Assembly (NCBI GenBank): GCA_920105625.2
Contig: OV050032.1
Coordinates: forward strand, 202,472,258-202,536,257
Origin: Clusia tigrina
Lineage: Eukaryota; Arthropoda; Insecta; Diptera; Clusiidae
Length of the DNA stretch: 64,000 bases
Reading direction: 5' to 3'
Shown piece after piece: positions 46,547 through 58,639 of the stretch. The notes under the pieces were generated by a model. That model searched no databases. It was not told the origin of the DNA and saw only the letters and a list, made by a program, of their open reading frames with translations. How positions within the stretch are numbered: the stretch's first letter is position 1; each line of letters begins with the position of its first letter. A program made the position numbers and the translations under genes.

Positions 46547-46867
46547 GATTGTCGTCATTCGTTGCTTGCTGCTGATGCTGTAAATACTTGCTGAGCGAGG
46601 CAAACAAAGCAAATTTGTATATAAACGAATAATTAGTTTAGGTGACAATGAGCGCATTCCAGAAGAACAATTGCCAAAAAGTTGTTGACAAAACCACCGA
46701 ATAATAATAAACCCACCAGCAGCAGTAGCAGCAGCACCAGCAGCAGCAGTAGTAGTAGAAGCCATGGCAGCAGGAGCCCATTCAGAGCGACACAATACGC
46801 AGTCAACTTCAATTACAACTACAAAGTACAAGTATGCAATAAATGTAAATAGCGAATGCAAACAGAA

Positions 46868-46913
<46 letters not shown>

Positions 46914-47078
46914 CTGCCAACACAAACACAAAGAAAGTGAATGACACTATTGGCCAAAGACAACGGGACACCGCAACCCCATGAATCCACAGCAATAATT
47001 TTGCTTTAGTGCACATAATTGGAAATTTAATTATTTTGCGATTCTATAAAAGTGTGTGCGAGTATGTATAAACAAAGG

Positions 47079-47118
<40 letters not shown>

Positions 47119-47244
47119 ATTTCTAACCAACCCACACACATTCACATGTACTTCTTCCATGTGGTGTGGTTGGTTTTTAAGGATGTGCTTCAGGATGACC
47201 GACCAAATCCACAACTTCTGCTTCAACTATGATTAATTCCTATT
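45391..47244. other. Gene-free stretch with microsatellites
   Basis: (TTG)n at 46477-46545, GCAGCA/GTAGTA triplets at 46715-46765, (CA)n at 46870-46912 and (GT)n at 47087-47116. A plus frame at 45653-45928 (91 codons) has no known domain. No gene is supported. Confidence 0.5.
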
Positions 47245-47689
47245 TATGCGCTAATTTTAGCCCACTCGATTGTCAACTAGTGCAGAACTAGTCCCAAGTT
47301 AACCAGTTCAGCAACCAATTTACTGCGCTGACGAATTTCACTTCTCCATAAGGAGATTTCATCCACCAATCCCCACCCCCCAATGTGAGAATATAATTTT
47401 CGTTCTATACATTTTGAACTTGTGTGGAACTAGTTACCAAGTCAACCAGTTCACCAACTAGTTCTGTGCACTGCCAATATCCACAAACTTGTTTGGTGGT
47501 ATTAAACCAAGTTAACCAATTCAGGGACTAAGAAAATTTATTCCTTTTAATCTCATTAATCATAATTCAGTTTAGATTTGATTATGAAACTAATCCCAAG
47601 TTGACTAGTTCAGTAACTGGTTCGATAAACTGACGAATTCACATTTACTGATGAATTTCATGTTCTCCGAGGGGAGAACTTTAGACTAG
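47245..47689. repeat. Diverged precursor of the 11-bp array ('gaactagtcccaagttaacc')
   Basis: 'actagtcccaagttaaccag', 'actagttaccaagtcaacca' and 'taatcccaagttgactag' recur at about 100-140 bp intervals (47288, 47430, 47591), merging into the 'ggaactagtgt' array. Confidence 0.65.
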
Positions 47690-48585
47690 TGTGGAACTTC
47701 TGTGTTAGTAGTGGAGAACTCGTGTGGAACTAGTGTGGAACTAATGTAGAACTAATGCGGAACTAGTTAGGAACTAGTGTGGAACTAATGTGAGTGAGTG
47801 AGGTTTATTTCAATTATTCTTTTTACAATTTTTGTTACAATTTCATGGTATTTCGCGAAGCCTTTAAGGCTTGTCTGCGAGAAAATTTGAAATAATAATA
47901 ATAATGTAGAACTAGTGTGGAACTAATGTGGAGCTAGTGTGGTACTAGTTAGGAACTAGTGAGAAACTAGTGTGGATCTAGTGTGAAACTAGTGTGGAAC
48001 TAGTGTGGAACTAGTGTGGAACTAGTTTGGAACTAGTGTGGAACTAGTGTGGAACTAGTGTGGAACTAGTGTGGAACTAGTGTGGAACTAGTGTGAAACT
48101 ACTATGAAACTAGTGTGGAACTAGTGAGGAACTAGTGTGAAACTAGTGTGGAACTAGTGAGGAACTAGTGTGAAACTAGTGTGGAACTAGTGAGGAACTA
48201 GTGTAAAACTAGTGTGGAACTAGTGTGGAACTAGTGAGGAACTAGTGTGAAACTAGTGTGGAACTAGTGAGGAACTAGTGTGAAACTAGTGTGGAACTAG
48301 TGTGGAACTAGTGTGAAACTACTATGAAACTAGTGTGGAACTAGTGAGGAACTAGTGTGAAACTAGTGTGGAACTAGTGTGGAACTACTATGAAACTAGT
48401 GTGGAACTAGTGAGGAACTAGTGTGGAACTAGTGTGAACCTAGTGTGAAACTAGTGAGGAACTAGTGTGGAACTAATGAGGAACTATTGTGAAACTAGTG
48501 TGGAACTAGTGTGGAACTAGTGAGGAACTACTGTGAAACTAGTGAGGAACTATTGTGAAACTAGTGTGGAACTAGTGTGAAACAA
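47690..48585. repeat. 11-bp minisatellite (AGTGTGGAACT)
   Basis: About 70 copies of an 11 bp unit with variants 'agtgaggaact', 'agtgtgaaact' and 'actatgaaact' occurring in repeated order, so multi-unit blocks were amplified. An unrelated segment interrupts it at about 47793-47906, and at 48586 it runs directly into a LINE fragment. Confidence 0.93.
47793..47906 (+). mobile_element. Short retroelement 3' end inserted in the 11-bp array
   Basis: A unique ~110 bp insert beginning 'gagtgagtgaggtttatttc' and ending in an (AAT)n tail, the kind of 3' terminus left by target-primed retrotransposition. 'aatgt' flanks both sides, a possible short target duplication that cannot be separated from the tail. 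Either a SINE or a truncated LINE tail. Confidence 0.6.
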
Positions 48586-50785
48586 CTATACTCTGGCCAG
48601 GTTTGTCTAGCTATTTTACATCCTGAAAGTTCAGACCAGCGCCTGCCCGCTGTTCCTAAGGATATTGTATTTACTAAGAGCTTACATGTGGCAATAGGAA
48701 TACCGAATTGCGACCTATCTGGTTCCATCGGTATGGTAGTACCCTCACGGGCAAGTTCATCCGCCTTGCAGTTCCCTGGAATATCTCTGTGAACGGGAAC
48801 CCAGCACAGATGCAGACGGTTCTGCTTAGCTATCTCGTCTAAAGATTTGCGGCAGCTCTTGACGGCTTTTGAGGTGATAATAACCGAATCCAGGGAGCGC
48901 AAAGCAGCTTGGCTGTCGGACAGAATGCAAATATCAAGTCCAGATATTTTCTTCTTCCTTAGCCAAGACAGTGCTGCCTCTATAGCCGCAACCTCTGCCT
49001 GAAAAACACTGCAGTGGTCGGTCATCCTAAAGGACATGTTAATATCCAAATCTTCTGAGAATACACCACCTCCCAGCCTACTCTGTAGTTTGGATCCATC
49101 TGTGTAGATGTGAACCCCTTCTACATGAGGGGGGATGCCATCCTTCCATTCGTCCCTGGAGGGAATGGAGATCTTGCACATACCATTGAAGGCGTACATT
49201 GGTGTGATGTAGTCGAAAGAGTCAGGAATACCCTCAAAATGTCTTAAAATGGACGCATGACCTATATTCCTGGCATCCCATTGATGCGTAGCTTTTAGTC
49301 TGATAGCTGAGTTTGCAGCCATTTTTTCGCCAAAAAGCCTAACAGGCAGCAGATTGAGCATAATATCCAATGCTGCCGTTGGAGTCGTTCTAATGGCACT
49401 ACTTATGAATACCTCTGCCGTTCTTTGTACCTTTGTTATCAGCCTATTGTATGTGGACTTACTTAGGGCTGTCCACCAAGCAAGCACCCCATAGAAAAGG
49501 ACTGGTCGTACCACAGCTGTATATATCCAATAGGCTACCTTAGGCTGTAACCCCCATTTTTTGCCTATGACTCTTTTGCAAGAGTACAGAGCTACCTGAG
49601 CCTTCTAATGCGCTCGCTTATATTGGCCTTCCAATTCAGCTTCCTATCTAGGATCACGCCCAGATATTTAGCCTCCTCGACAAGGTCAATATCTACACCC
49701 ATTAGTTTTGGAGCAATAAATTGAGGAATTTTATACTTCCTAGTGAAGAGTACCAGCTTAGTCTTGGTCGGATTAACCCCCAACCCACATTCAGTAGTCC
49801 ATTTAGAGAGAATGGTCAGCACGTTTTGCATCAAGTCCCTCAAAGTAGATATATATTTACCCGAGATACTAATAGCAACATCATCCGCATACGCAACCAC
49901 CTTGCACCCTTCCCTCTCCAGTCGAACAAGCAGCTGATTTACCGCAAGATTCCAGAGTAGGGGTGAAAGAACTCCACCTTGAGGTGTGCCTCTGCACACG
50001 CCGCCCCCAGCTGTGAATTGATTATCCTGCTACTAAGCATATTTTCAATCCACCTGCTAATGGCGGGTTCCACCGCCAAGTCTCGCATGGCACCGATTAT
50101 TGCGTCTGATTTGATATTGTTAAAAGCTCCCTCAATGTCCAGGAAAGCCACTAGGGAGAACTCCTTGTTGTGCAGGGAGCACTCAATCCTAGAGACTAAG
50201 GAGTGTAAAGCGGTCTCCACCGATTTACCCTTAACGTAGGCATGCTGAGAGACTGACAGCTTCTGTCGGTCTATAGTGAGCCTCAGATGAATATCTAACA
50301 ACCTTTCCAGGATTTTTAGACAGAAGGAGGACAGACTAATGGGTCTTAAGTCCCCTGGAGCTGTGTTCGAGCTTTTGCCGGCCTTCGGTATAAAAATTAC
50401 CCTCACATGCTTCCATGAGTCTGGAATATACGCTAATTCAAGACAACTATTATAGATCTTTAACAGCCACTCTATTATAAGATTCTCTGACTGCTGAATT
50501 TCAATTGGAGCTACACCATCTGGGCCAGATGCTTTAAATGGTTTGAAGCTTTGGATAGCCCATTGCAATTTTGGCTTCGTGACTATGTCTGAGTTGACTT
50601 CAACTACATTCCCGCTGGGATTCGTTCTCCGCGGAATGGTACTCGAGCAACCAGGGAAGTGAGTCTCCAGAAGAAGCTCTAGAGTCTCTTTACTATTAGA
50701 AGTCCAGGATCCATCCTCCCTCCTCAGGTAACCAGGTACCATTGGAGCAGTTGATAGGATCCCCCTCAACCTGGACCAGTAGAGA
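48586..50785 (-). pseudogene. Non-LTR retrotransposon fragment: reverse transcriptase plus RNase H, frameshifted
   Basis: Read from 50785 down. The RT begins (LRPISLSSFCLKILERLL), motif A is VAFLDIEGAFNN, a frameshift lies near 50003, motif B is GTPQGGVLSPLLWNL, and motif C is VVAYADD (about 49890). A second frameshift near 49605 precedes the thumb/connection, and then RNase H follows: YTDGS, FQAEVAAIEAAL, SDSQAALRS and WVPVHRDIPGNCKADELA, so the acidic catalytic positions are kept while the usual WVPGH glycine is Val. It stops being LINE-like at WPEYS, where the 11 bp array begins. The endonuclease and C-terminal knuckle are missing. RT followed by RNase H points to the I/LOA/R1-type groups of insect LINEs (inference). 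Dead copy. Confidence 0.93.
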
Positions 50786-50984
50786 ACTAATAAAATAGTT
50801 ATTTGATTAGTTTAAACAAAAAAATTAATTTTAAATTTTCAATGTCCTCCAAAATGAGAATTATCAGTCACTTCTTCGTCTAATATCTTGAAATTTGGGA
50901 TTTAAACTTGCCTAATCCTGCCATTTTCTACTTGAGTTCCTGACGATTAATAATTACCAGGAATTATTACAGATAAGTTCTGAA
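50786..50984. other. Short spacer
   Basis: A+T-rich sequence between the LINE fragment and the next array; nothing recognisable. Confidence 0.4.
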
Positions 50985-51400
50985 GGAATGTGTCCCGGAT
51001 GTGTCCCCGATATGGAAGTATTCTGAAAGAATAAGTTGAGGACATGGACACAGAGATAAATTTAGTCTGATGGAATGTGTGAAAGATATGGACATAGAGA
51101 TAAATGTATTCTGAAGGAATGTATCAAGGATATGGATATTAAGACTAATGTATTCTGAAGAAGTGTTTCGGGGATGTGGACATAAAGATAAATGTATTCT
51201 GAAGAAGTGTATCAAGGATATGGACATAGAGAAAAATTTAGTCTGAAGCAATATATTAAGGATAAGGATATAAAGACTAATGTATTCTGAAGAAGTGTAT
51301 CGGGGATGTGGACATAAAGATAAATGTATTCTGAAGGAATAAGTCGAGGATATGGACATGGAGATAAATTTAGTCTGATGGAATATATGAAGGATATGAG
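50985..51400. repeat. ~44-bp minisatellite
   Basis: About nine units of 44-45 bp built on 'aggatatggacatagagata' and 'tgtattctgaag'. Units alternate between 'gacata(a/g)agataaatg' and 'gatattaagactaatg' types, hinting at a dimeric order. Confidence 0.9.
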
Positions 51401-52104
51401 CGGTATGTCTATTGACAGAAGATATTTTCCAGCTTCAAGACCATAGATGCATCCTCTTCAAATCTAAATATTGCCTTGCAAGAACTACCTATTACTTTCT
51501 TCTCCATCAGCCTCCTGATAACTCTGGGGCACGTATAAGGAAGACAGTTTAACAGACACGCTTTGAACATGCTCAGCGGTAATCAGGATACAGATTATAC
51601 CTAAATATTCTGTATATAATAGTTCCAACTATTTGTTTATGCACCAGGAATACAAATGGTGCTGGAGAACAGGCGAAAGTTCATAATTGTACTGCTGGAT
51701 GCTAGTCCCTGTTTCAGAGGGAGGCCGAAATGCAAGCAACTGCGAAGTAGAGCAACCCAACCCAGTAGAGCGCCATCCCAGAACAAATGCACTTTTTTGC
51801 GATATATATATGCAAATCTAAGATATACTATATATGTACTATATATACATATATTTATATATTTATTTGTGTATATTTGTTTGAATGTGTAATGAAAGTT
51901 TTATGAAGGCACACACACACACATACACACACATATATATATACAGACATTATCCTCTTCTAATATCTGTACAATTATACATATTTGTATTAGTGACTTC
52001 TGTCTCTGCCATAATTACGCATAATTTTGCGCCTCAAGTGACAACGCCTCCACACCCGGCGTCCCAGTTGGAAATGCGGTGACAATGAAGCAGCAAATCC
52101 TCGT
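51401..52104. other. Gene-free stretch
   Basis: TA-rich 51800-51870 and CA/TA repeats at 51910-51945; nothing else is supported. Confidence 0.4.
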
Positions 52105-53370
52105 TTGGCTGATTTGTGAGCAATTTCTGAGCAATTTTAAAGCGACTTTTGAGCAATTTCTCAACAATTTCTAAGCAATATATGAGCACTTTCAGAGTAA
52201 TTTCTGAGAAATTCCTGACCAATTTCAGAGCATTTTTTTTTATCCATTTTTGAGCAATTTCTGAGCAATTTTTAAGCGATTTCTGAGTAATTTCTGAAAA
52301 ATTGTTTACAAATTTCGGAACAATATCTGAACATTCCACAGTACTTTCTGAGCAATTTCTGAACAATTTCAGAGTTGTTTCTTAGCAGTTTCTGAGTTAT
52401 TTCTTAGTCATATATGAGTCATTTCTGAGCATGTTTTGAGTAATTTTTGAGCAATTTCCGAGTAATTTCTGAGAAATTTTTTACCAATATCTGAACAATT
52501 TCTGAGCAATTCGTGAGAAATGTCTAAGCAATTCCAGAATATTTTCTGAGTAATTTCTGAGGAATTTTTGAGCGATTTCTGAGTAAGTTCTGAACTATTT
52601 CTGAGTAAGTTTTGAGAATTTCAGAACAATTTCAGAGGTTTTGGTAAGCAATTTCTGAGTAGTTTCAGAACAATTTCTGAACAATTTCTGAGCAATTTCT
52701 GAGCAATTTCTGAGTAATTTCTGAACAATTTCTGAGTAATTTCTAAAAAAATTTTAACCAATTTCTGAAAAATATCCGAATATTCCAAAGTATTTTCTGA
52801 ACAATTTCTGAGCAATTTTTGAGCAAATATCCGAACAGTTTCTAAGCCAATTCTGAGCAATTTCTGTGTAATCCTGAGCAATTTCTAAGCAATTCCTGAG
52901 GAATTTCAGAGCAATTCCAGGGCAATTTCTGAGGAATTTCTGAGAAATTCCAGAGAATTCTGAGTAATTTCGAAGCAATTTCTGAGCAATTTCTGAGAAA
53001 TTTCTCACCAATTTCTGAACAATATCTGAACAATTTCTAACCAATTTCTGGACAATTTCTGAACATTTTTTAACCAATTTCTGAAAAATATCCAAACATT
53101 CCAATGTATTTTCCGAACCATTTTTGAGCAATTTTTGAGCTATCTCCGAACAGTTTCTAAGTCAATTCTGAGCAATTTCTGTGTAATTCGGAGCAATCTT
53201 TATTGCTGAGCAATTCCAGAGCATTTCTGAGGAATTTCTGAGCAATTCCAGAGAATTCTGAGTAATTTCGAAACAATTTCTGAGCAAATTCTTAGAAATT
53301 TTCTAGAAATTTCGGAACAATTTCAGAACAATTTCTGAGCAATTTTTGAGTACTTTCTGAACATAATTTC
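52105..53370. repeat. 11-bp minisatellite (GAGCAATTTCT)
   Basis: About 110 copies of an 11 bp unit with many one-base variants. Longer blocks recur, for example 'accaatttctgaaaaatatc' near 52755 and 53074, with 'cagtttctaag(c/t)caattctg' near 52837 and 53150 (offset about 315 bp). Confidence 0.93.
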
Positions 53371-54449
53371 TCCATAAGAACTTTGATTGACCTTAGAGTC
53401 TTTCATTATGCATTTATTCGATTGATACGAAACTCCTTAAGCCTTTATAAAGTGTTTATAGAGTATATTCAGAGCAAACTTGCCGAAATATCTCCCTAAG
53501 AACTTTGAATGTCTTTATATATATTGCATCATATTTCTAAAAAATATAATGGAAATGTGATAAATATTTAAAAAGCTTCAATGAAGATGTTATAGGATTA
53601 ATGCCGCTTTAATGCCTTTTAAGAGGTCCATCATATTCTTAAAAGATATACTTAAAATTAGAGAAACCCTGGAAAAGCTTTGATGAAGATAGATTGGAAT
53701 CAATTCTGCTTATTGTGATATTTCGGTAGCCTTTGTACAAGTTCAGCTGAACCACTATTGGATATTTCAACATTGTTATAGAACGGTTATAATAGCTCAT
53801 AACCGCTTTATAAATATGTTGAAATCTCCAATATTGGTTCAGCCGAATATTAAATTACTAAAATTCGCATACAATGTTATATAGACGAGGCCCAAAAGCC
53901 GTTCCGAGGGCGTGATAGTATCATAAGTCAAAATAATGTTGGACGAATATGATAGTCCCTTACAGTAGACGATGAGATCAGAGCTTCCTGCCCGGTAAGC
54001 AAATGAGCGCATTCCAAAATGCAGTGAAAGGAGCAAATAAAGTGATCCCGCTTGTACATGGCAGTTGGCTTTTGGGAGCTACACAATTCTATGCCACCCA
54101 TATTGACGCCACTTCCGCGCCATGGTGACCATGAGTGAAGCGAGTTCCAAGTGGGTGCCTGAGACACTGTATATCAGAGTATGTCAGTACTTAGATGAGC
54201 GAATAAGTGTGTTTGTGAACGCATAAATGTGTCATCTGCGTATGAGGGTTCGTGTGGGTATGAATGAGCTGATGTGTGTCTATTCCTGAGTGTGTGTGGA
54301 TGTGAAGTCCTGTGCGTGTGTGTGTTTGTGTTTATGTATGTTTATGAGTGTGTTTGTGTTTGTAATTTATATCTGTGGCGCACTTCACAGCATTGCACAC
54401 ATGAAAGCTAAAATTGTTTATCTGCGCTACTCCCAACTGACAGTTGAGC
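53371..54449. other. Gene-free stretch
   Basis: 53380-53680 has loosely repeated 'aactttga(t/a)' and 'cctttat' words. 54200-54370 is TG-rich. No exon is supported. Confidence 0.4.
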
Positions 54450-55110
54450 TTCAACACCTTCTTCGGCTTCTACTTCTTCTGTTTCTACTTCTGCTTCTGT
54501 CCCCATTACGCCGCTCTGCGTCCTCCACATCCTCTACGTCCTGTTAGTCCCCGCAGTGACTCTGCAAATGTTTTAATTCATATGGGAATTATTGTATTTA
54601 AACTTTATCTCTTTAATATTGTTAATAGTTGCAATCAAGTCTCATTGTTGCCGTTATTGTTATTGTTGTGCTTGTACTTGAAACTGTTCGTGTTGTTGTT
54701 GTTGTTCTCGTTGTTGTTTTACGAGTAGTTGATGTCGTTGTTGTCATTGTGCGGTTACTGCAGTTGTTGTTGAGTATGTCATCTTTTAATGCAATTTGCT
54801 GCAATGCTGTTGAGACTGACTCTGTCTCTGCTGCGAGGAATGCCTCTGCTACGACTGCTCCCTCTGCTGCCTCTACTGCTGCTTCTTCTCCCTCTGCTGC
54901 CTCTACTGCTAGTGATGCCTCTACTGCTAGTGATGCATCTACTGCAAGTGATGCATTTGCAGCTACTGCCCCCTCCACCGCTACTGCCCCCTCTGTTGCT
55001 ACTGCCTCTACTACTGCCTCTACTGCTACTGGTGCCCCTGTCTTTGCCCCTGATGCTGCTCTGTCTCTGCCTCTGTCGCTGTCTCCACTGCTGCTCTGAC
55101 ATATTGCATT
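54450..55110. repeat. Triplet-rich region (CTT/TTG, then GCC-TCT-ACT-GCT hexamers)
   Basis: CTTCTG and GTTGTT runs to about 54770, then degenerate '(gct)(gcc)tctact' hexa/nonamers to about 55095. Long open frames on both strands (Ser/Ala/Thr or Val/Glu/Ala-rich) come from the triplet period. A genuine low-complexity exon cannot be excluded, but no splice or start evidence was found. Confidence 0.75.
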
Positions 55111-55689
55111 GTACTGTGTCACATTCATTACGACTCTGAGTGCATTTCGCATTATTTGTGTGGCGAAAAAGATGATAATAAAATAAAGTAACACTTAACA
55201 CCATTAGAACGCTGTTATATGACGCGACAAAGCTCGAAAAATAATTAAAAGATGAACGCAACTGCATCTGCGGCAACAAATTTCAAACAAAGCACTTTTG
55301 GCCCTTCAATTGTGGCGGCGACACCACAGAAAACGAGCGCCGAATCTTTGCGGTATTTGCGTTATAAAGCGGCACAAACTTCAGTTTGGCCCAATTGGGT
55401 GCGACTGGAGGCGAATGTGACCTTGACATGTGGGGCAAATTGAAGATGGCAATATGAGGCTATTCCAGTTTCAAGGGTTGATCGATTGAATGACAAACAA
55501 AGAGAGAGAAATTTCTCCAACAGTGCAAGTTTGTTGAGGAGTCTCAATGCAACCATTCTGAGGAAGACACAATTTGATCCAAAGAAAGCTCCCCCCTTAT
55601 CTTGTCCACTAGTTCCCTGTTGAAATTAGTTTAGTTGTGATTATTCTAATTGTATAAAAACCTCACTAAAATCTAAGATGCATGCTACT
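55111..55689. other. Gene-free stretch
   Basis: No repeat, exon or RNA can be supported. Confidence 0.35.
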
Positions 55690-56765
55690 ACACTCTGGGC
55701 TCAACCTGGGTTCGACCTGGGTTAGGTCAGGTTATCGTGGCAGTCCGTCTACAGACTAACTCACTCAGACCAGTAGTGTCGAATGCTATAACACCCCGTA
55801 ACACGTCACCTCTAATTTACTCGTGAAACCACTTCGAAGCCCTAAAAAAGCGCAGGATTTGTTTGTCCCTCGCGCCGGACACTTCTGTAAGAGACCTGAA
55901 AGCGTATTTGCTTAAAGAGCCCGCTCTGCTTCTAGCTAGCGCCGGGCACCTACAGTAGAGATGGTTCCACAGTCTCTTCCTCCTCTTCATTTACACAGCT
56001 TTTGCAGTATTCATGAGAGAATACTCCCAGCCTGGGAGCATGCCTGCCGAACAGATAATGACCAGTTATAAAAGCCACAACCTTAGAGATGTCTTCTCTC
56101 GACAGACCAAGGAAGTCTCTAGATTTTTTTCCTATTAAGTTCCGACCACATTAGCGTAGTCCTAGGTTCAACCTGTGTTGAACTCGGCCTGGGCTCGACC
56201 TGGGATCACCATGTATTCGACCTGAGATCGATCTGGGTTCAATCTCGTTTCGACCTAAGTTTGACCTGTGTTCAACCGGGGATCGACCTGGGTTTAACTT
56301 CTGTTCAGCTGAGGCTCGACCTGGGTTCAACCGGGGCTCCACCTAGATTTAACATGTGTTCAACCGGTGCTCAGTCTAGGCTCGACCTAGGTTCTACCTG
56401 TGTTCAACCGGGGCTCGACCTGGGCTCCACCTGCTCTCGTTTTGGATTCGACCTGGGTTTGATCTGTGTTCAAGCGGAGATCGACCTTGATTCAATCTGT
56501 GTTCAACCGGGGCGCGTCCTAGGCTCGACCTGGGTTCCACCTGTGTTCAACTGGGGTTCGACCTGGGCTCCACCTGGCCTCGCTTTGGGTTCGACCTGGG
56601 TTTGATCTGTGTTCAAGCGCAGATCGACCTGGATTCAATCTGTGTTCAACCGGGGCTCGGCCTAGGCTCGACCTGGGTTCCACTTGTTTTCAACTGGGGT
56701 TCGACTTAGGCTCGTCTCGGGTTCATCTTAGGTTCGATCTGGGTTTGATCTGAGTTCGACCTTAT
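55690..56765. repeat. 'GGTTCGACCTGGGTT' minisatellite interrupted by a LINE end
   Basis: Copies of 'ggttcgacctgggtt' and 'gtgttcaaccggggctcgacctg' occupy 55695-55738 and 56155-56765. Larger blocks ('ctgtgttcaaccgg(g)gctcg') recur at about 110-130 bp. The foreign segment between the two parts is annotated separately. Confidence 0.9.
55740..56150 (-). pseudogene. LINE ORF2 C terminus and 3' end
   Basis: From 56135 down the minus strand reads LSREDISKVVAFITGHYLFG, then RHAPRLGVFSHEYCKSC, EEEEETVE, a frameshift, CRCPALARSRAG and ILRFFRASKWFHE. It ends at a TAA at 55819-55817 that looks like the native stop. About 75 bp of 3' UTR follow before the array resumes. It carries the knuckle region missing from the 48586-50785 fragment and resembles that family (WSEL lies just before both breakpoints). 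Confidence 0.85.
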
Positions 56766-57061
56766 TTGGTTCTTTCCAAGCTGCATTTTCTTACTTATTT
56801 TTCTCTTGTCTGGACTTACACCTCATCAGCGACGATTCATGAATCATCGTGGTGATTTTCAATAAAGTTAACTGAAATCTTCCCAACAAAATTTCAAATA
56901 ATGCAAATATTTTTATCCCAATGTCGAAGAAGCTGCCGCAGAACACGAGCACCTGATAGTTTGCTCTTAATTATAATTAAGCAAATATAATTATAATCAC
57001 ATTTATTATTTATTGACATTGAATTCTTCGATGTTAATTGAAATAAAACAAACAAAAAATG

Positions 57062-57092
<31 letters not shown>

Positions 57093-57423
57093 CAACATTT
57101 GTATGTCAAAATAAATATTCAGGGCTAGACCACTTTTGGTACGAAATGATTCTTTCTCAAATATACTTGAATTTTTGTGCAAAATTCATTTTAACCGATA
57201 CTCGTAATTTGCTCTTTCCCAATACAATATCATTAAAATGAACTCCACGGACCTTTAACTATATAATATATATATATAGCTCACGGTCCTCTTACACTCA
57301 TTCCACTTCTTCAACATTCGCAAAAAGGTACACAGCTTGTTGAAAGACTCCAACCTACAAGCCCCAGCGACCTCTCTAAGATGACTTCTGAGTTTCTCAC
57401 TCACACAATACGAGAATCCGGCT
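56766..57423. other. Gene-free stretch
   Basis: (TA)n at 57063-57092 and 57261-57280; nothing else is supported. Confidence 0.4.
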
Positions 57424-57515
57424 GAATACCCTGTACCATGTACCCTGTACTAAGTACCCTGCACCATTTACCCTCTACCATTTACCCAGTACCATTTACC
57501 CTGTAACCTGTAGCC
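57424..57515. repeat. 12-bp minisatellite (TACCCTGTACCA)
   Basis: Seven imperfect copies of 'taccctgtacca/taccatt'. Confidence 0.85.
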
Positions 57516-57994
57516 TGCAAAGAAGCGAAAATGTACCGCCTACCTGAAATTGAAGATCCTTGAACAATATTCCCCAATCGACCCTCGTTTCTTATGTGTT
57601 ATTCGGTGAATAAACCAACCACTCTATGAAACAGCGAAGACACCAGTTAATCAACAGATATATTTGACTGTGAAGTCGTTACCACGAGTTGGATAACCCT
57701 GTATTAAAAGAAAAAGCGAAGTAACCAGCGACCAACTTAATGTGCCAGTCGAGAACCCAGCGGAAATTAACACCAGAAATGAAGAAAAAAAAGAAGTACG
57801 ATGGACGGAATAATTTGAACAACAGACTCGTTAACAAACTTAAACAAGTGAGACGCTGAGGGGAGCATCTGGTAGGCTCATTAGCTAAGCTTTAATGAGC
57901 AGGCGGAGTTAAGTGTATGAAGCCAGTCGAAAGTGACACTTGGTGCGGACCAACTTCAACGAACCAAAGACGCCAGATGCGGCAAAATCGCGCA
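57516..57994. other. Gene-free stretch
   Basis: Ordinary composition; no feature is supported. Confidence 0.35.
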
Positions 57995-58470
57995 TAGATT
58001 ACCAAGGAGATTGAAAGACTATTTCTAATAGAATCTCTGGAACAATACGTGGTTTAAAGAAAACTAGTACAATAGGGCTTTAGGTACTCCTTCCATAAAA
58101 TCATTATTTAATAGAATCGTAACAAGATTTCAGCCAAACATTCAAATCGATAGATACAAATATTCTGCTAAAGATGTTCCAGATAAAAACGTGAGATTCG
58201 TTGGGTCGTTTCCAGACCTTCAATGGGACTAAGCACATACACAACAACAAAATGTTTATTAAACATATTTTTACTGGAATCTGTGGAACAAACTGGACTA
58301 ACAGAAGAGAAGAGTAAGTGGACTTTTGGAACTTTCTTCCAGAGTATCCTTATTCAATAGAATAGCAAAACATTAACATCGATAGATACAAATAATCTGC
58401 TAAAGAGTCTCATGATAAAAATGCGTGCTTGGTTGAGTCGCTTCCAGACCTTCAATGGTACTGGCCAGAT
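57995..58470. repeat. Two diverged ~231-bp tandem units
   Basis: 'atcgatagatacaaata(t/a)tctg' followed by 'ctaaaga' occurs near 58147 and 58378, then 'gataaaaa(c/t)g' and 'tttccagaccttcaatgg'. Upstream parts ('tttaatagaat' / 'ttcaatagaat', 'gaatctgtggaacaa') also align. Confidence 0.85.
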
Positions 58471-58534
58471 CTTCAGAATATATGGTAGGTGGGAGGGTTA
58501 AAACTTACCACAGTTTCGCTCCTCTTGCTGTGGT

Positions 58535-58605
58535 GATGATATTGCCACGAAAATTAGCTTATGTAAATTGTTTGGATCACTGGATTCTGATCAATAATAA
58601 TGAAA
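58535..58605. repeat. Isolated unit of the 41.9-42.97 kb 62-bp repeat
   Basis: 'atattgccacgaaaattag' followed 20 bp later by 'ttggatcactggatt' matches the marker words and spacing of the ~62 bp array about 16 kb away. Confidence 0.7.
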
Positions 58606-58639
58606 ATGATGTATGTGGGTAGGTAAATTGAGAGACTAC

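Noticed and set aside
54622..55279. Overlapping long frames on both strands in a triplet-rich region
   Set aside because: Explained by GCT/TCT/ACT periodicity; no unique frame is favoured.
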